Of a DNA stretch of 64,000 nt, positions 11,916 to 22,278 are shown piece after piece. Location of the stretch: positions 186,001 to 250,000 of the forward strand of contig NZ_BSDD01000002.1 of the NCBI RefSeq assembly GCF_030268065.1. Direction: 5' to 3'. Position numbers and translations under genes: made by a program. Below the pieces are notes generated by a model that had not been told where the DNA came from, did not search any database, and saw only the letters and a program-made list of their open reading frames with translations. Position 1 is the stretch's first letter. Each line of letters begins with the position of its first letter. The DNA comes from Geothrix rubra (GTDB lineage: Bacteria > Acidobacteriota > Holophagae > Holophagales > Holophagaceae).

Positions 11916-12233
11916 CTACTTCTCGGTGACGTCCAGGACCCACCGGTGGGCCGCCACGGCTGCCGGCATGCCGAGGGTCCCCGCGGCCAGCGCCACGACC
12001 TGCTCCATCTCGGCGCTCGTGATGCCCATGGCCTGGGCCTTGCGCGCGCTGGCATGCACGGCGCCCTCCCGGCCTGCACCGATGGCCACGGCCAGCTTCA
12101 CCAGCCGGGCCGTGCGGGCGTCCAGCGGGCCCTCCTGGCCGGCCTCCGCCATCAGGTCCCAGGCCTGGCCCAGCTTCGGGAAACGGGACACGAAGGCGCG
12201 GTAGGCCTTGGGCGGTTCGGGTTGCTGGGACAT
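11916..12233 (-). CDS. Carboxymuconolactone decarboxylase-family protein
   Basis: 105 residues, the full length of a one-domain CMD/AhpD-like protein: helices around DARTARLVKLAVAIGAGREG, SARKAQAMGIT and EMEQVVALAAGTLGMPAAV. In AhpD-like peroxidases the helix after GR carries CxxC; here the corresponding positions are REGAVHASAR with no cysteine, so disulfide-based peroxidase chemistry is unlikely. The protein has no cysteine at all. It sits downstream of, and in the same direction as, an Rrf2 gene (26-nt gap), so the two may be co-expressed. The actual substrate is unknown. ATG at 12233 is preceded by CGGAGGCTGACC. Confidence 0.75.
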   Translation of the reverse strand: MSQQPEPPKAYRAFVSRFPKLGQAWDLMAEAGQEGPLDARTARLVKLAVAIGAGREGAVHASARKAQAMGITSAEMEQVVALAAGTLGMPAAVAAHRWVLDVTEK

Positions 12234-12258
12234 GGTCAGCCTCCGCGGAGAAACCCCA

Positions 12259-12723
12259 TCATCCCACGGTGCCGGCCTCGGCCACCTTCCGGCGGGCCCG
12301 GCAGCGCTCCACCCCGGGGTCGTGGTGACGGTCCATGTCCGCCAGGGTCACCTGGCTCAGCCGCGTGAGGATGTCCTCCCGCATGCCCCCCCAGTATTCA
12401 TGCAGCACGCAAGGCGTCTCCTCCGAGCAGCCCAGGAGGCCCAGCAGGCACCGGTTCCGCCAGGACGTGCCGTCGATGGCCACGGACAGCTCCTCCAGGG
12501 TGATGTCCCGCGCCGACTTGGCGAGGACCACCCCGCCGTGATGGCCCCGCCGGGCCACCACGAGGCCCTGCTTGGCCAGGCGGTGCACCAGCTTGGAGAG
12601 GTAGGACCGGGGGATGCCCGTGTAGTCCGCGATGGTTTCGACGAGGATGGGGTGGCCCCCCGGTTCCTCGAGGCAGCGGAGCGCCCGCACTGCGTAACCG
12701 GTGGTCTGGGAGAGTGGAAGCAC
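12259..12723 (-). CDS. Rrf2-family Fe-S regulator
   Basis: 154 residues, a clear paralog of the regulator at 11290: same start LPLSQTTGYAVRAL, helix SYLSKLVHRLAKQGLVV, wing RGHHGGVVLA and cysteines in CLLGLLGCSEETPCVLHEYW. The GTG at 12723 is the likely start: it has CGGAGG six nt upstream and aligns with the start of the paralog; a TTG five codons earlier overlaps that ribosome site. It is divergent from iorA across a 353-nt AT-richer intergenic region containing palindromes, a common layout for an autoregulated regulator of a neighbouring operon. It probably senses Fe-S or redox status and may control iorAB and the acyl-CoA synthetase; that target is inferred from position. Confidence 0.88.
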   Translation of the reverse strand: MLPLSQTTGYAVRALRCLEEPGGHPILVETIADYTGIPRSYLSKLVHRLAKQGLVVARRGHHGGVVLAKSARDITLEELSVAIDGTSWRNRCLLGLLGCSEETPCVLHEYWGGMREDILTRLSQVTLADMDRHHDPGVERCRARRKVAEAGTVG

Positions 12724-12780
12724 GGGAAACCTCCGCAAGAACCTGGTAGGACGGCCTTAACCAAGAGGATCAATCGGTAA

Positions 12781-12786
12781 ATTATA
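12781..12786 (-). promoter_or_regulatory. Candidate -10 box for the divergent Rrf2 gene
   Basis: A perfect TATAAT on the minus strand about 58 nt upstream of the GTG start. A TTGACC element abuts it rather than lying 17 nt upstream, so the promoter may depend on an activator or be repressed by its own product. The 353-nt gap also contains the palindrome GTGGCGCCAC at 12802-12811 and A-tracts near 12836-12843. Confidence 0.4.
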
Positions 12787-12924
12787 GGGTCAACCCCCTT
12801 TGTGGCGCCACCCATCACTTTTTTGTTCGGGCAGTAAAAAAAAGTCATGGATACGCCCGGCGCAGACCGCCTTTTTGCCTTCGACAAATGACCGCAACTG
12901 GCCTCAATCGGCCTCTAGGCATGA

Positions 12925-12941
12925 ATGATTCACAGAATCAT
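12925..12941. promoter_or_regulatory. Operator-like palindrome upstream of iorA
   Basis: ATGATTC-ACA-GAATCAT is a perfect inverted repeat with 7-bp arms and a 3-nt spacer, 136 nt before the iorA start and inside the Rrf2/iorA divergent region. The arms are AT-rich against a GC-rich background. It is a candidate site for the adjacent Rrf2 regulator. Confidence 0.45.
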
Positions 12942-13076
12942 CCGCCTTCGCCTTCCCGGCACGGGCCTCCCCGTGCGTGTGATCGCTGGCACAGCAGGGC
13001 TTCCGCGGCCTCCCGTGTGACCCGGCGCACGGAGACCCGCCCCCATACTCCGAGGTTTGGTTGAGGCGGAGGCCCC

Positions 13077-14741
13077 ATGACGCAAAGCACCCTGGCCCTT
13101 GGCGTGGAAGCCGCCGCGCAGGCGGCCTTCGACGCCGGCATCAAGGGAGCCTTCGGCTACCCCGGGACCCCCTCCACGGAGGGCTTCGAGTTCGCCGAGG
13201 CGCTCGTGAAGCAGGACGCCGGCGGTGGCCGGGTGGCCCACTGGGCCGCCAATGAGAAGGTGGCCTACGACCTGGCCCTGGGCATGAGCTACGCGGGCCA
13301 CCGCAGCCTGGTGACCATGAAGCACGTGGGCCTGAACGTGGCCATGGACGCCTACGCCAACTCGGCGCTGACCGGCGTCCAGGGCGGCCTGGTGCTCCTC
13401 GTGGCGGACGACCCCGGCATGCACAGCAGCCAGAACGAGCAGGACAGCCGCCGCCTGGCAGAGTTCGCCTGGCTCCCCTGCCTGGAGCCCAGCACGGTCC
13501 AGGAGGCCTACGACCTCACCTGGCGGGCCTTCGAGCTCTCCGAGGCCCTGCAGGTGCCGGTCATGCTCCGCCTGGTGACCCGGCTGGCCCACTGCCGCGC
13601 CCCCTTCCTGCGCCGACCCGTCCTCGCCCCCACGGGCGTGGGCCTCACGCCGAAGGCCCGCGTCCAGGACTGGGTGCTGATCCCCTCCAACGCCCGCCGG
13701 CGCTACGTGGACCTCCTGGCCAAGCAGCCCCGGCTGCGGGAGGCGGCCGCGACCCTGAACCGGATCGTCCCCGGCACGGGCCGCCGCGGTGTGGCCCTGG
13801 CGGGCCTCGGCCGCGCCTACTTCGGCCAGCTGGTCCTGGAGCACCCGGAGCTGGCGGCCCTACCCCGGCTGGAGGTGGCCGCCTATCCCGTGGATCCGGA
13901 ACTCGAGCAGGCCTTCCTCGGCCAGGTGGACGAGGTGCTGGTCTTCGAGGAGGACTACCCGGTGCTGGAGGAGCGCCTGGGACTGCGCGGCCGGGCCCGC
14001 GTCCGCGGCCGCCTGGACGGCGCCGTGCCCCGCACGGGCGAGCTGTCCCCCCGCATCCTGAAGGACGCCCTGGGCCTCGCCACCCCCGAGGGCAAGGCCG
14101 CCGCCGGCCTGGAGCTGCCCGTGCGCGCCCCCCGCTTCTGCGAAGGCTGCGGCCACGTGGACGCCTACGAGGCCATCCAGGAGGCCCTCCGCAATGTGGG
14201 GGCCCCGGAGGCCCGGGTCTTCGGCGACATCGGCTGCTACACCCTGGCCGCCCAGGAGCCCCTCGCCGCCATCCACGCCGTGGTGGAGATGGGCGCCAGC
14301 ATCAGCATGGCCGTGGGCGCCGCCTTCGCGGGCCAGACGCCTTCGGTGGCCGTCATCGGCGACTCCACCTTCGCCCACAGCGGCCTGCCCGCCCTGCTCA
14401 CCGCCGCCGAGGCCAGGGCCAACGTCACCGTGGTGGTGCTGGACAACCGCGTGGTGGGCATGACGGGCCAACAGCCCAGCCAGGCCCTGGACCAGGTGGA
14501 GCGCCTCGTGCTGGGCCTGGGCATCCCCGAGGCCGACCTGCAGGTGCTCACGCCCCTGCCCAGCCGTCACGGCGACAACGTGGCGGCCATGGAGGCGGCC
14601 CTCCGCCACGCGGGCCCCTCGGTGGTGGTCTTCCGGCGGGAGTGCATCCAGTCCCTGCGCCGCGGCGTGCTCAAGGAGCACGACCGGGAGGCCCGGGAGC
14701 ACGCCGCCTGTTCTTCCTGCACTCCGGAGGTGACCCGATGA
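13077..14741 (+). CDS. iorA: Indolepyruvate ferredoxin oxidoreductase alpha subunit lacking the ferredoxin domain
   Basis: 554 residues. The N terminus has the pyrimidine-domain motif GAFGYPGTPSTEGFE, the middle has KHVGLNVAMD and ADDPGMHSSQNEQD, and the TPP-binding half begins at RFCEGCGHVDAY with GDIGCYTL and IGDSTFAHSG, ending VVVFRRECIQS. IorA with IorB converts aryl pyruvates plus CoA to arylacetyl-CoA, CO2 and reduced ferredoxin. Usual IorA proteins are about 600 residues or more and finish with two CxxCxxCxxxCP ferredoxin motifs; here the chain stops about 35 residues after the TPP domain with only CSSC. The stop overlaps the iorB start (ATGA), so this is the genuine end, not a window cut. 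ATG 13077 follows GGCGGAGG. Confidence 0.9.
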   Translation: MTQSTLALGVEAAAQAAFDAGIKGAFGYPGTPSTEGFEFAEALVKQDAGGGRVAHWAANEKVAYDLALGMSYAGHRSLVTMKHVGLNVAMDAYANSALTGVQGGLVLLVADDPGMHSSQNEQDSRRLAEFAWLPCLEPSTVQEAYDLTWRAFELSEALQVPVMLRLVTRLAHCRAPFLRRPVLAPTGVGLTPKARVQDWVLIPSNARRRYVDLLAKQPRLREAAATLNRIVPGTGRRGVALAGLGRAYFGQLVLEHPELAALPRLEVAAYPVDPELEQAFLGQVDEVLVFEEDYPVLEERLGLRGRARVRGRLDGAVPRTGELSPRILKDALGLATPEGKAAAGLELPVRAPRFCEGCGHVDAYEAIQEALRNVGAPEARVFGDIGCYTLAAQEPLAAIHAVVEMGASISMAVGAAFAGQTPSVAVIGDSTFAHSGLPALLTAAEARANVTVVVLDNRVVGMTGQQPSQALDQVERLVLGLGIPEADLQVLTPLPSRHGDNVAAMEAALRHAGPSVVVFRRECIQSLRRGVLKEHDREAREHAACSSCTPEVTR

Positions 14742-15337
14742 ACGGCGCCCGCATCCACGGCATCGTCCTCTCCGGCGTCGGCGGCCAGGGCGTCCTGTCC
14801 ATGGCCCAGATCGTCCTGGAGGCCCTGCGCCGCAGCGGCTTCCACGCGCTCCAGTCCGAGATCCACGGCATGAGCCAGCGGGGCGGCAGCGTGCACGCCC
14901 AGGTGTGCTACGCCGACCAGCCCATCAGCTCGCCCCTCATCGACGACGGCTGCGCCGACCTGCTCATCGCGCTGGAGCCCCTGGAGGCCCTCCGCTACGT
15001 CCCCATGCTCCGCATCAGCGGGCACCTGGTGGTGGCCGAGGATCCCATCGCCGACATGGAGGGCTACCCCCCCCTGGAGGATGTCCACGCCGCGCTCCGC
15101 GCCGTGCGGGGATCCCACCTCCTGGACACCGAGGCCCTGGCCCGGAAGCTGGCGCACAAGCAGGCCGGCGGCATGGCCCTCCTGGGCATGGCCTCGCGCT
15201 TCCTGCCCGTGGCCGAGTCCCTGTGGCAGGAGGTCATCGCCCAGCGCTTCGCGGCCAAGGGCGAGAAGGTCACCGCCAAGAACCTGGAGGCCTTCGAGGC
15301 CGGCCGGAACCTGATCGGCGAAGGCGTGGGGGCCTGA
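14738..15337 (+). CDS. iorB: Indolepyruvate oxidoreductase beta subunit
   Basis: 199 residues matching the gamma-type domain of 2-oxoacid:ferredoxin oxidoreductases: GIVLSGVGGQGVLSMAQ near residue 8, EIHGMSQRGGSVHAQV near 41, and a C-terminal helix region. It forms the CoA-handling partner of IorA. ATG 14738 overlaps the iorA stop by 4 nt and is preceded by CCGGAGG, so the two are translationally coupled. The stop TGA at 15335 lies one nt before the next ATG, so the acyl-CoA synthetase belongs to the same operon. Confidence 0.92.
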   Translation: MNGARIHGIVLSGVGGQGVLSMAQIVLEALRRSGFHALQSEIHGMSQRGGSVHAQVCYADQPISSPLIDDGCADLLIALEPLEALRYVPMLRISGHLVVAEDPIADMEGYPPLEDVHAALRAVRGSHLLDTEALARKLAHKQAGGMALLGMASRFLPVAESLWQEVIAQRFAAKGEKVTAKNLEAFEAGRNLIGEGVGA

Positions 15338-15338
15338 G

Positions 15339-17474
15339 ATGACGGGCGGAACCTTCCTCCACGAGGGGCGCGCCTACGCCCTGCTGGCCGCCGCGGGCCT
15401 GCGGGTGCCCCGCCACGGGTTCCTGGAAGCCGGCCCCCTGCCCTTCGCCCCCGGCGAGCCCATCGTGCTGAAGGGCATCGCGGACGAGCTCTGGCACAAG
15501 TCCGACAAGGGCGCCGTCCACTTCGGCGCCTTCGAGCCGGAGGCCCTGCGGGCCGAGGCCGCGGCCATGAAGGCCCGCGTGGCGGAGCATCCCTGGATCG
15601 GCGGCCTGGTCTGCGAGAAGGTGCCCTTCAAGCGCCTCTCCGGCCTGCCCACCGAGGCCCTGGTCTCCCTGAAGCGCGATCCCGATGCGGGCTGGCTCGT
15701 CATCTGCGGCATCGGCGGCCTCCAGGCGGACGCCTGGGCGGCCCTGGCCCCGCCCCTCATCTGGCCCGTGGCCCTGGCCGCGCCGGAGCAGGCGCTGGCC
15801 GAGCTGAAAAACCACTGGCTGGGCCGCACCTGGCTGGGCCTCCAGCGCGGCACCGAGGCCCTCACGGACGAGGCGAAGCTCCTGGGCTTCCTCCAGGGCC
15901 TGTGGCGTGCGGTCGAGGGCCTGGACCGCGAGGGCGTGGGCCTGCTCGAGCTGAACCCGGTCGTGCTGGATGCCGAGGGCCTGCCCACGGCCCTGGATGG
16001 CGTGGGCACCCTGGGGGCGATCGCCACCGGTGCGCCCGTCGCGCCCGATCCCGCCTGGTACCGGGCCCTGCTGGCCCCCCGCAGCGTGGTGCTGGCGGGC
16101 GTCTCCAGCCGCGAGGGCACGGTGGGCCGCATCATCCTGGAGAACCTCCAGCGGTCGACGCTGCCCGCGGGCGCCCTGCGCCTGCTGAAGCCGGGGGCGA
16201 CCGAATTCCTGGGCCTGCCCTGCCTGGGCTCCGTGGCCGAGCTGGCCGCGGCGCCCGCGGACCAGCTCATCCTCTCGCTGCCCGCGCCCCAGACCCTGGA
16301 GGTGGTGGAGCAGCTCTGCCGCCAGGGCGGTGGCGCCACGGTGGTGTACCTCGTGGCCGGCGGCCTGGGCGACGGCGCCGACACCGAGGGCCTCGGCAAG
16401 CGGCTGCTGGCCTGCCTCGACGAGCACCGCCGCGCGGGCCAGTGGACCCCGGCGCTCGTGGGCCCCAATGGCCTGGGCCTCTACAGCCCCGACCTGGACC
16501 TGAACACGCTGTTCATCCCCCGGGAGAAGCTGCCCCTGTCCCCGAAGCCGGGCCACCTGGCCCTGGTGAGCCAGAGCGGCGCCTTCCTGATCACCCGGCT
16601 CAGCCGCCGGCCGGAGTTGGGCCTGCGGGCCGCCGTGGCCATCGGCAACCAGATGGACCTCCGTTGCTCCGACTTCCTCAGGGGCTTCGGCGGGGACCCC
16701 GCCGTGAAGGTGGTGGGCGCCTACCTGGAGGGCTTCGCCCCCGGGGACCTGGCCGCCACCGCCGGGGCGGCGCGAAGCCTGCGCGCCTCCGGCCGCCGGC
16801 TGCTGCTCTACAAGGGCGGCCGCAGCCAGGCGGGCATGGCCGCCGCCAGCAGCCACACCGGCGCCCTGGCCGGCGACGCCGCCCTGCAGGCCAGCGTCCT
16901 GCGCCGGGCCGGCGCCCTGCTCGCGGAGCGCATGGAGGCCTTCGACGGGGCCCTGGCCTGGCTCGGGACCCATCCCGGCCTCCGCCCCCGCAAGGTGGCC
17001 ATCATGACCAACGCCGGCTTCGAAGCCGTGGCCTCCGCGGACCTCCTGGCCGGCCCCCTCGGAAGCGCCCAGCTCACCGCCGGCGAGACCCGGGACCTGG
17101 AGGCCCTCCTGGAGGCCCAGGGGCTCAAGGGCCTCGTGGCCGCCCATCTGCCCCTGGACGTGACGCCCATGGCCGACGAGGCCGCCTACCTGGCCTGCGC
17201 CCGCCTCCTCCTCGGCGGCGAGGCGGACACGCTGGTGGTGGGCCTGGTGCCCCTCACCCGGCGCCTGGGCACGGCAGATCCCGCCGCCTTCGCCCCCTTC
17301 GCCCGGGCCCTGGCGGACCTGGCCCGCGGCAGCGGCAAGGGCGTGGGCGTGGCCGTGGAGGGCGGGGCGATCTACGACGCCTACCGCCAGGGCCTGCGGG
17401 ATGCCGGCCTGCCCGTCTTCCTCAGCATGGAGGAGGCCCTGGAGGGCCTGCGGCTCATCGCCTCGGAGGTGTGA
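15339..17474 (+). CDS. ADP-forming acyl-CoA synthetase (beta-alpha domain order)
   Basis: 711 residues. The N-terminal about 230 residues are the ATP-grasp half (VLKGIADELWHKSDKGAV; LLELNPVVLD), followed by the CoA-binding and succinyl-CoA-synthetase-like half (PRSVVLAGVSSREGTVGR; LVSQSGAFL; SSHTGALAGD with the phosphorylated His506). Single-chain ADP-forming acetyl-CoA synthetases more often run alpha then beta; this one runs beta then alpha. The enzyme turns acyl-CoA, ADP and phosphate into the acid, CoA and ATP. Coupled to iorAB, it would conserve energy from arylpyruvates as arylacetates, as in the amino-acid fermentation known from hyperthermophilic archaea. Substrate preference is inferred from the operon. 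Confidence 0.9.
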   Translation: MTGGTFLHEGRAYALLAAAGLRVPRHGFLEAGPLPFAPGEPIVLKGIADELWHKSDKGAVHFGAFEPEALRAEAAAMKARVAEHPWIGGLVCEKVPFKRLSGLPTEALVSLKRDPDAGWLVICGIGGLQADAWAALAPPLIWPVALAAPEQALAELKNHWLGRTWLGLQRGTEALTDEAKLLGFLQGLWRAVEGLDREGVGLLELNPVVLDAEGLPTALDGVGTLGAIATGAPVAPDPAWYRALLAPRSVVLAGVSSREGTVGRIILENLQRSTLPAGALRLLKPGATEFLGLPCLGSVAELAAAPADQLILSLPAPQTLEVVEQLCRQGGGATVVYLVAGGLGDGADTEGLGKRLLACLDEHRRAGQWTPALVGPNGLGLYSPDLDLNTLFIPREKLPLSPKPGHLALVSQSGAFLITRLSRRPELGLRAAVAIGNQMDLRCSDFLRGFGGDPAVKVVGAYLEGFAPGDLAATAGAARSLRASGRRLLLYKGGRSQAGMAAASSHTGALAGDAALQASVLRRAGALLAERMEAFDGALAWLGTHPGLRPRKVAIMTNAGFEAVASADLLAGPLGSAQLTAGETRDLEALLEAQGLKGLVAAHLPLDVTPMADEAAYLACARLLLGGEADTLVVGLVPLTRRLGTADPAAFAPFARALADLARGSGKGVGVAVEGGAIYDAYRQGLRDAGLPVFLSMEEALEGLRLIASEV

Positions 17475-17537
17475 CGGGACGCATGGCGTCGGGTCCGGAA
17501 GGGGTGCAGACTCTATTTCGGACCCATGAGGCCTGAA

Positions 17538-18305
17538 ATGTCCCGAGCCCTCCCCCCCCTCCGCCAGCTCCTGCCCGCCGAGCACGGCACCTGGTTCATG
17601 CTGGCCTTCCCGCTGCTGCTGGGCCTCCTGCTGCGGCCCACCGCGGCGGGCCTGTGCCTCGGCCTGGCGGCCCTGGCCGTCTTCCTGGCCCGGCCGGCCC
17701 TGCGCCGGGTGGCCACGGGCCAGCGGGATCCGCTCCAGCGGCGCGCCCTCGCCCTGCTGGGCCTCCTCGCGCTGGCCCTCGGCGGCGGCGCCCTGGCCCT
17801 GGCCGGTCCCCGGTTCCTCCTGCCCCTGGCCCTGGCGGCTCCCCTGGTCGTCGTCGCCCTGCGGGCGGACTTCAGCCGGGCCGTGCGGTCCCTGCCCGTG
17901 GAGCTCACCGCCCAGGCCGCCTTCGGGGCCCTGGCCCCGGCCATCCTCCTGGCGGGGGGCGGCACGGTCCGGCAGGGTGCCGTGGCCTGGCTGCTCGCCT
18001 CCCTCGTGGGCGGCGCCAACCTGGCCCACGTGCGGCACGTCCTGGGCCACGCCCACGGCCTTTCACCCGCCGAGCTGCGCCGGCGCCGGGTGCCGGTCCA
18101 TGCCCTGCACCTGCTGCTGCTGGCCGCCTCGAGCCTCCTGACCGCGGGGCGAGGGCCCGCGGGCCTCTTCTGGACCCTCTGGACCGCCCTCCTCTACCTC
18201 CGGGCCCTCTGGCCCTACCGGCCCATGCCCGCGCGGATCCTCGGCTGGCGGGAGGGGTTCCTCAGCCTCGGCGGCCTGCTGGTCCTGTGGCGCGCCCTCC
18301 TATGA
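17538..18305 (+). CDS. YwiC-like membrane protein
   Basis: 255 residues, almost wholly hydrophobic, with seven to eight predicted membrane helices. The N-terminal signature PAEHGTWFMLAFPLLLGLL matches the YwiC-like family, in which an EHG-W motif precedes the first helix. Bacillus ywiC lies near nitrate-respiration genes; its biochemical role is not established. Here it precedes an Rrf2 gene and the molybdoenzyme cluster, which fits that association. ATG 17538 was chosen because GAGG lies six nt upstream; ATG 17526 is an alternative. No terminator separates it from the acyl-CoA synthetase 63 nt upstream, so read-through is possible. Confidence 0.75.
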   Translation: MSRALPPLRQLLPAEHGTWFMLAFPLLLGLLLRPTAAGLCLGLAALAVFLARPALRRVATGQRDPLQRRALALLGLLALALGGGALALAGPRFLLPLALAAPLVVVALRADFSRAVRSLPVELTAQAAFGALAPAILLAGGGTVRQGAVAWLLASLVGGANLAHVRHVLGHAHGLSPAELRRRRVPVHALHLLLLAASSLLTAGRGPAGLFWTLWTALLYLRALWPYRPMPARILGWREGFLSLGGLLVLWRALL

Positions 18306-18346
18306 CCCCCATCACATGGGGCTGGACTCCGAAACCTCCCCCGACG

Positions 18347-18369
18347 ATCCTGTAAATCAGAGACAGGAT
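18347..18369. promoter_or_regulatory. Inverted repeat overlapping the ribosome site of the Rrf2 gene
   Basis: ATCCTGT-N9-ACAGGAT is a perfect 7-bp-arm dyad ending six nt before the ATG at 18376. Its right arm includes the AGGA ribosome site. It could be an autoregulatory Rrf2 operator or an RNA hairpin that hides the ribosome site. Confidence 0.45.
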
Positions 18370-18375
18370 TCCTGA

Positions 18376-18822
18376 ATGCTCTTCACCACCGCCACCGGCT
18401 ACGCCCTCCGCGCCCTCGCGGGTCTCCCCGAGGACGGGAGCTTCTGCCTGGCGAAGGACCTGGCGGCCCGGCTGGACATCCCCGGGCCCTATCTCGCCAA
18501 GATCCTCCAGGGTCTGGTCCAGTCGGACCTCCTGGAATCCGTGCGGGGACCGAAGGGCGGCTTCCGGCTCACCCGCCCCGCCCACCGGATCACCGTGGGG
18601 GAGGTGGTGGCCGCCCTGGAGGGTCCGGATTCCCTGGACGGCTGCATCATGGGCTTCCCCACCTGCGGCGGCGACCATCCCTGCCCCCTGCACGAGGCCT
18701 GGGGCGCCGTGAAGGCCCAGGTGGCCACCTCGATGACCCAGGCCACCATCCGCGACCTCCAGCTCATGGACCTGCGGCACCTGAAGGAGGCCAAGGACCG
18801 GTCCGGCGGATCCCGGCCCTGA
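18376..18822 (+). CDS. Rrf2-family Fe-S regulator of the molybdoenzyme cluster
   Basis: 148 residues with the standard Rrf2 fold: TTATGYALRALAGL, the recognition helix region GPYLAKILQGLVQSDLL, the wing RGPKGGFRLTRP, and cluster cysteines in GCIMGFPTCGGDHPCPLHEAW spaced as in IscR/NsrR-like proteins. It is the third Rrf2 protein of the window and less like the other two. It lies 74 nt upstream of the cytochrome b and molybdoenzyme genes, with a perfect dyad (TAGGAC-N6-GTCCTA) in that gap. Regulation of the cluster by redox, nitric oxide or Fe-S status is therefore likely but inferred. Confidence 0.9.
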   Translation: MLFTTATGYALRALAGLPEDGSFCLAKDLAARLDIPGPYLAKILQGLVQSDLLESVRGPKGGFRLTRPAHRITVGEVVAALEGPDSLDGCIMGFPTCGGDHPCPLHEAWGAVKAQVATSMTQATIRDLQLMDLRHLKEAKDRSGGSRP

Positions 18823-18843
18823 CGCCCCTTTTTTGGATTAATT

Positions 18844-18861
18844 TAGGACTAATCTGTCCTA
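18844..18861. promoter_or_regulatory. Operator-like dyad in the promoter of the molybdoenzyme operon
   Basis: TAGGAC-TAATCT-GTCCTA has perfect 6-bp arms with a 6-nt spacer, in an AT-rich stretch 35 nt before the cytochrome b start. The AGGA core is shared with the dyad upstream of the adjacent Rrf2 gene. Confidence 0.5.
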
Positions 18862-18896
18862 TTGTATTCCGGCATCCCATCCCTCGGAGTCCACCC

Positions 18897-20009
18897 ATGT
18901 CGCTCCCCGGCCGCCTCGAGCTCGAAGCCCGTCCCCTGGTGCGGGCCGCCCTGACCACCCTGGGGCTGGCGGGCCTGGTGGCCCTGGGCAGCCGCGGGGG
19001 CCGGTGGCTGGATCCGGCCCTCCTCGGCTACCTGGTGGCCTGCCTCTTCGCCTGCTTCGGGGTGGCCTACCGCTACTGGGCCTGGATCGAGCGGCCCGCC
19101 ACCCGGATGTACTTCGGCCACACGATGCGCACCCTCCGATCCCGGAAGGCCGTGGCGGCCCTGGGCCGCATGGCTCTCCTGGGCCTGGACCAGCTGGTGC
19201 TGCAGCGGTTCATCGAAAAGCGCTCGCTCAAGCGGTGGGGCGCCCACGCCCTCCTCGCCTGGGGCTGCCTGCTGGCCTTCGCGGTGACCTTCCCCCTGGT
19301 GTTCGGCTGGGTGCGCTTCACCACGGCAGGGGCCGACGCCACCCGGTACCAGGCCTGGTTCTTCGGCTTCCCCGCGGGCTCCTTCCCCCTGGACTCCGTG
19401 GCCGCCTTCCTCACCTTCCACATGCTGGACTGGGCGGCCCTCATGGTGATCGCCGGCTGCCTCCTCGCCTTCATCCGCCGCCGGCAGGACGAGGGCGACT
19501 TCGCCACCCAGCGGTTCGACCTGGACCTCGCCCCCCTGCTGCTGCTCATCGCCGTGAGCGTGACGGGCCTGCTCCTCACCGTCTCCATCTCCTTCATGCA
19601 GGGCCGCAACTACGGGACGCTGGCCTTCATCCACGAGCTCACGGTGATCCTGCTGCTGCTGAGCCTGCCCTTCGGCAAGCTCTTCCACATCGTGCAGCGC
19701 CCCGCCCAGCTGGGCGTGAGCCTCTACAAGGCCGAAGGCGAGGCGGAGGGCCGCGTGCCCTGCCGGGGCTGCGGCGAGCCCTTCATCCGCGCCAACCAGC
19801 TGCGGGACCTGAAGGCCCTCTACGCCACGCTGGACCTGGGCGCTGCCGTCCACGGATCCCGCACCCACCACCTGGAGCTCTGCCCCCGCTGCAAGCGCCG
19901 CCTCCTGGCCAAGGCCCAGTGGCAGCGCATGGGCGGCGCCTTCGATCCCTTCGCGGACCTGCCCGAGTGGGCCGCCCCCATCGACGATCCCCAGACCCTC
20001 CGGAGCTGA
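18897..20009 (+). CDS. Membrane cytochrome b subunit (NarI/DsrM-like) with C-terminal CxxC pairs
   Basis: 370 residues with about six membrane helices. Histidines inside or at the ends of helices ([39 protein letters not shown]) could ligate two b hemes, as in NarI-type quinol-oxidising subunits. The soluble C terminus carries two cysteine pairs, CRGCGEPF and CPRCKRRL, a zinc-ribbon-like or extra redox site not usual in NarI. The role inferred is quinol oxidation and electron delivery to the neighbouring Fe-S and molybdopterin subunits. ATG 18897 has CGGAG 8 nt upstream. The stop is 7 nt before the molybdopterin subunit. I assign the family by topology and context only. Confidence 0.7.
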   Translation: MSLPGRLELEARPLVRAALTTLGLAGLVALGSRGGRWLDPALLGYLVACLFACFGVAYRYWAWIERPATRMYFGHTMRTLRSRKAVAALGRMALLGLDQLVLQRFIEKRSLKRWGAHALLAWGCLLAFAVTFPLVFGWVRFTTAGADATRYQAWFFGFPAGSFPLDSVAAFLTFHMLDWAALMVIAGCLLAFIRRRQDEGDFATQRFDLDLAPLLLLIAVSVTGLLLTVSISFMQGRNYGTLAFIHELTVILLLLSLPFGKLFHIVQRPAQLGVSLYKAEGEAEGRVPCRGCGEPFIRANQLRDLKALYATLDLGAAVHGSRTHHLELCPRCKRRLLAKAQWQRMGGAFDPFADLPEWAAPIDDPQTLRS

Positions 20010-20016
20010 GCCCGCC

Positions 20017-22277
<2,261 letters not shown>

Positions 22278-22278
<1 letters not shown>

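Noticed and set aside
12784-12850. A-tract region as an origin of replication
   Set aside because: No DnaA-box cluster (TTATCCACA type) was seen and no dnaA/dnaN/gyrB neighbours are present.
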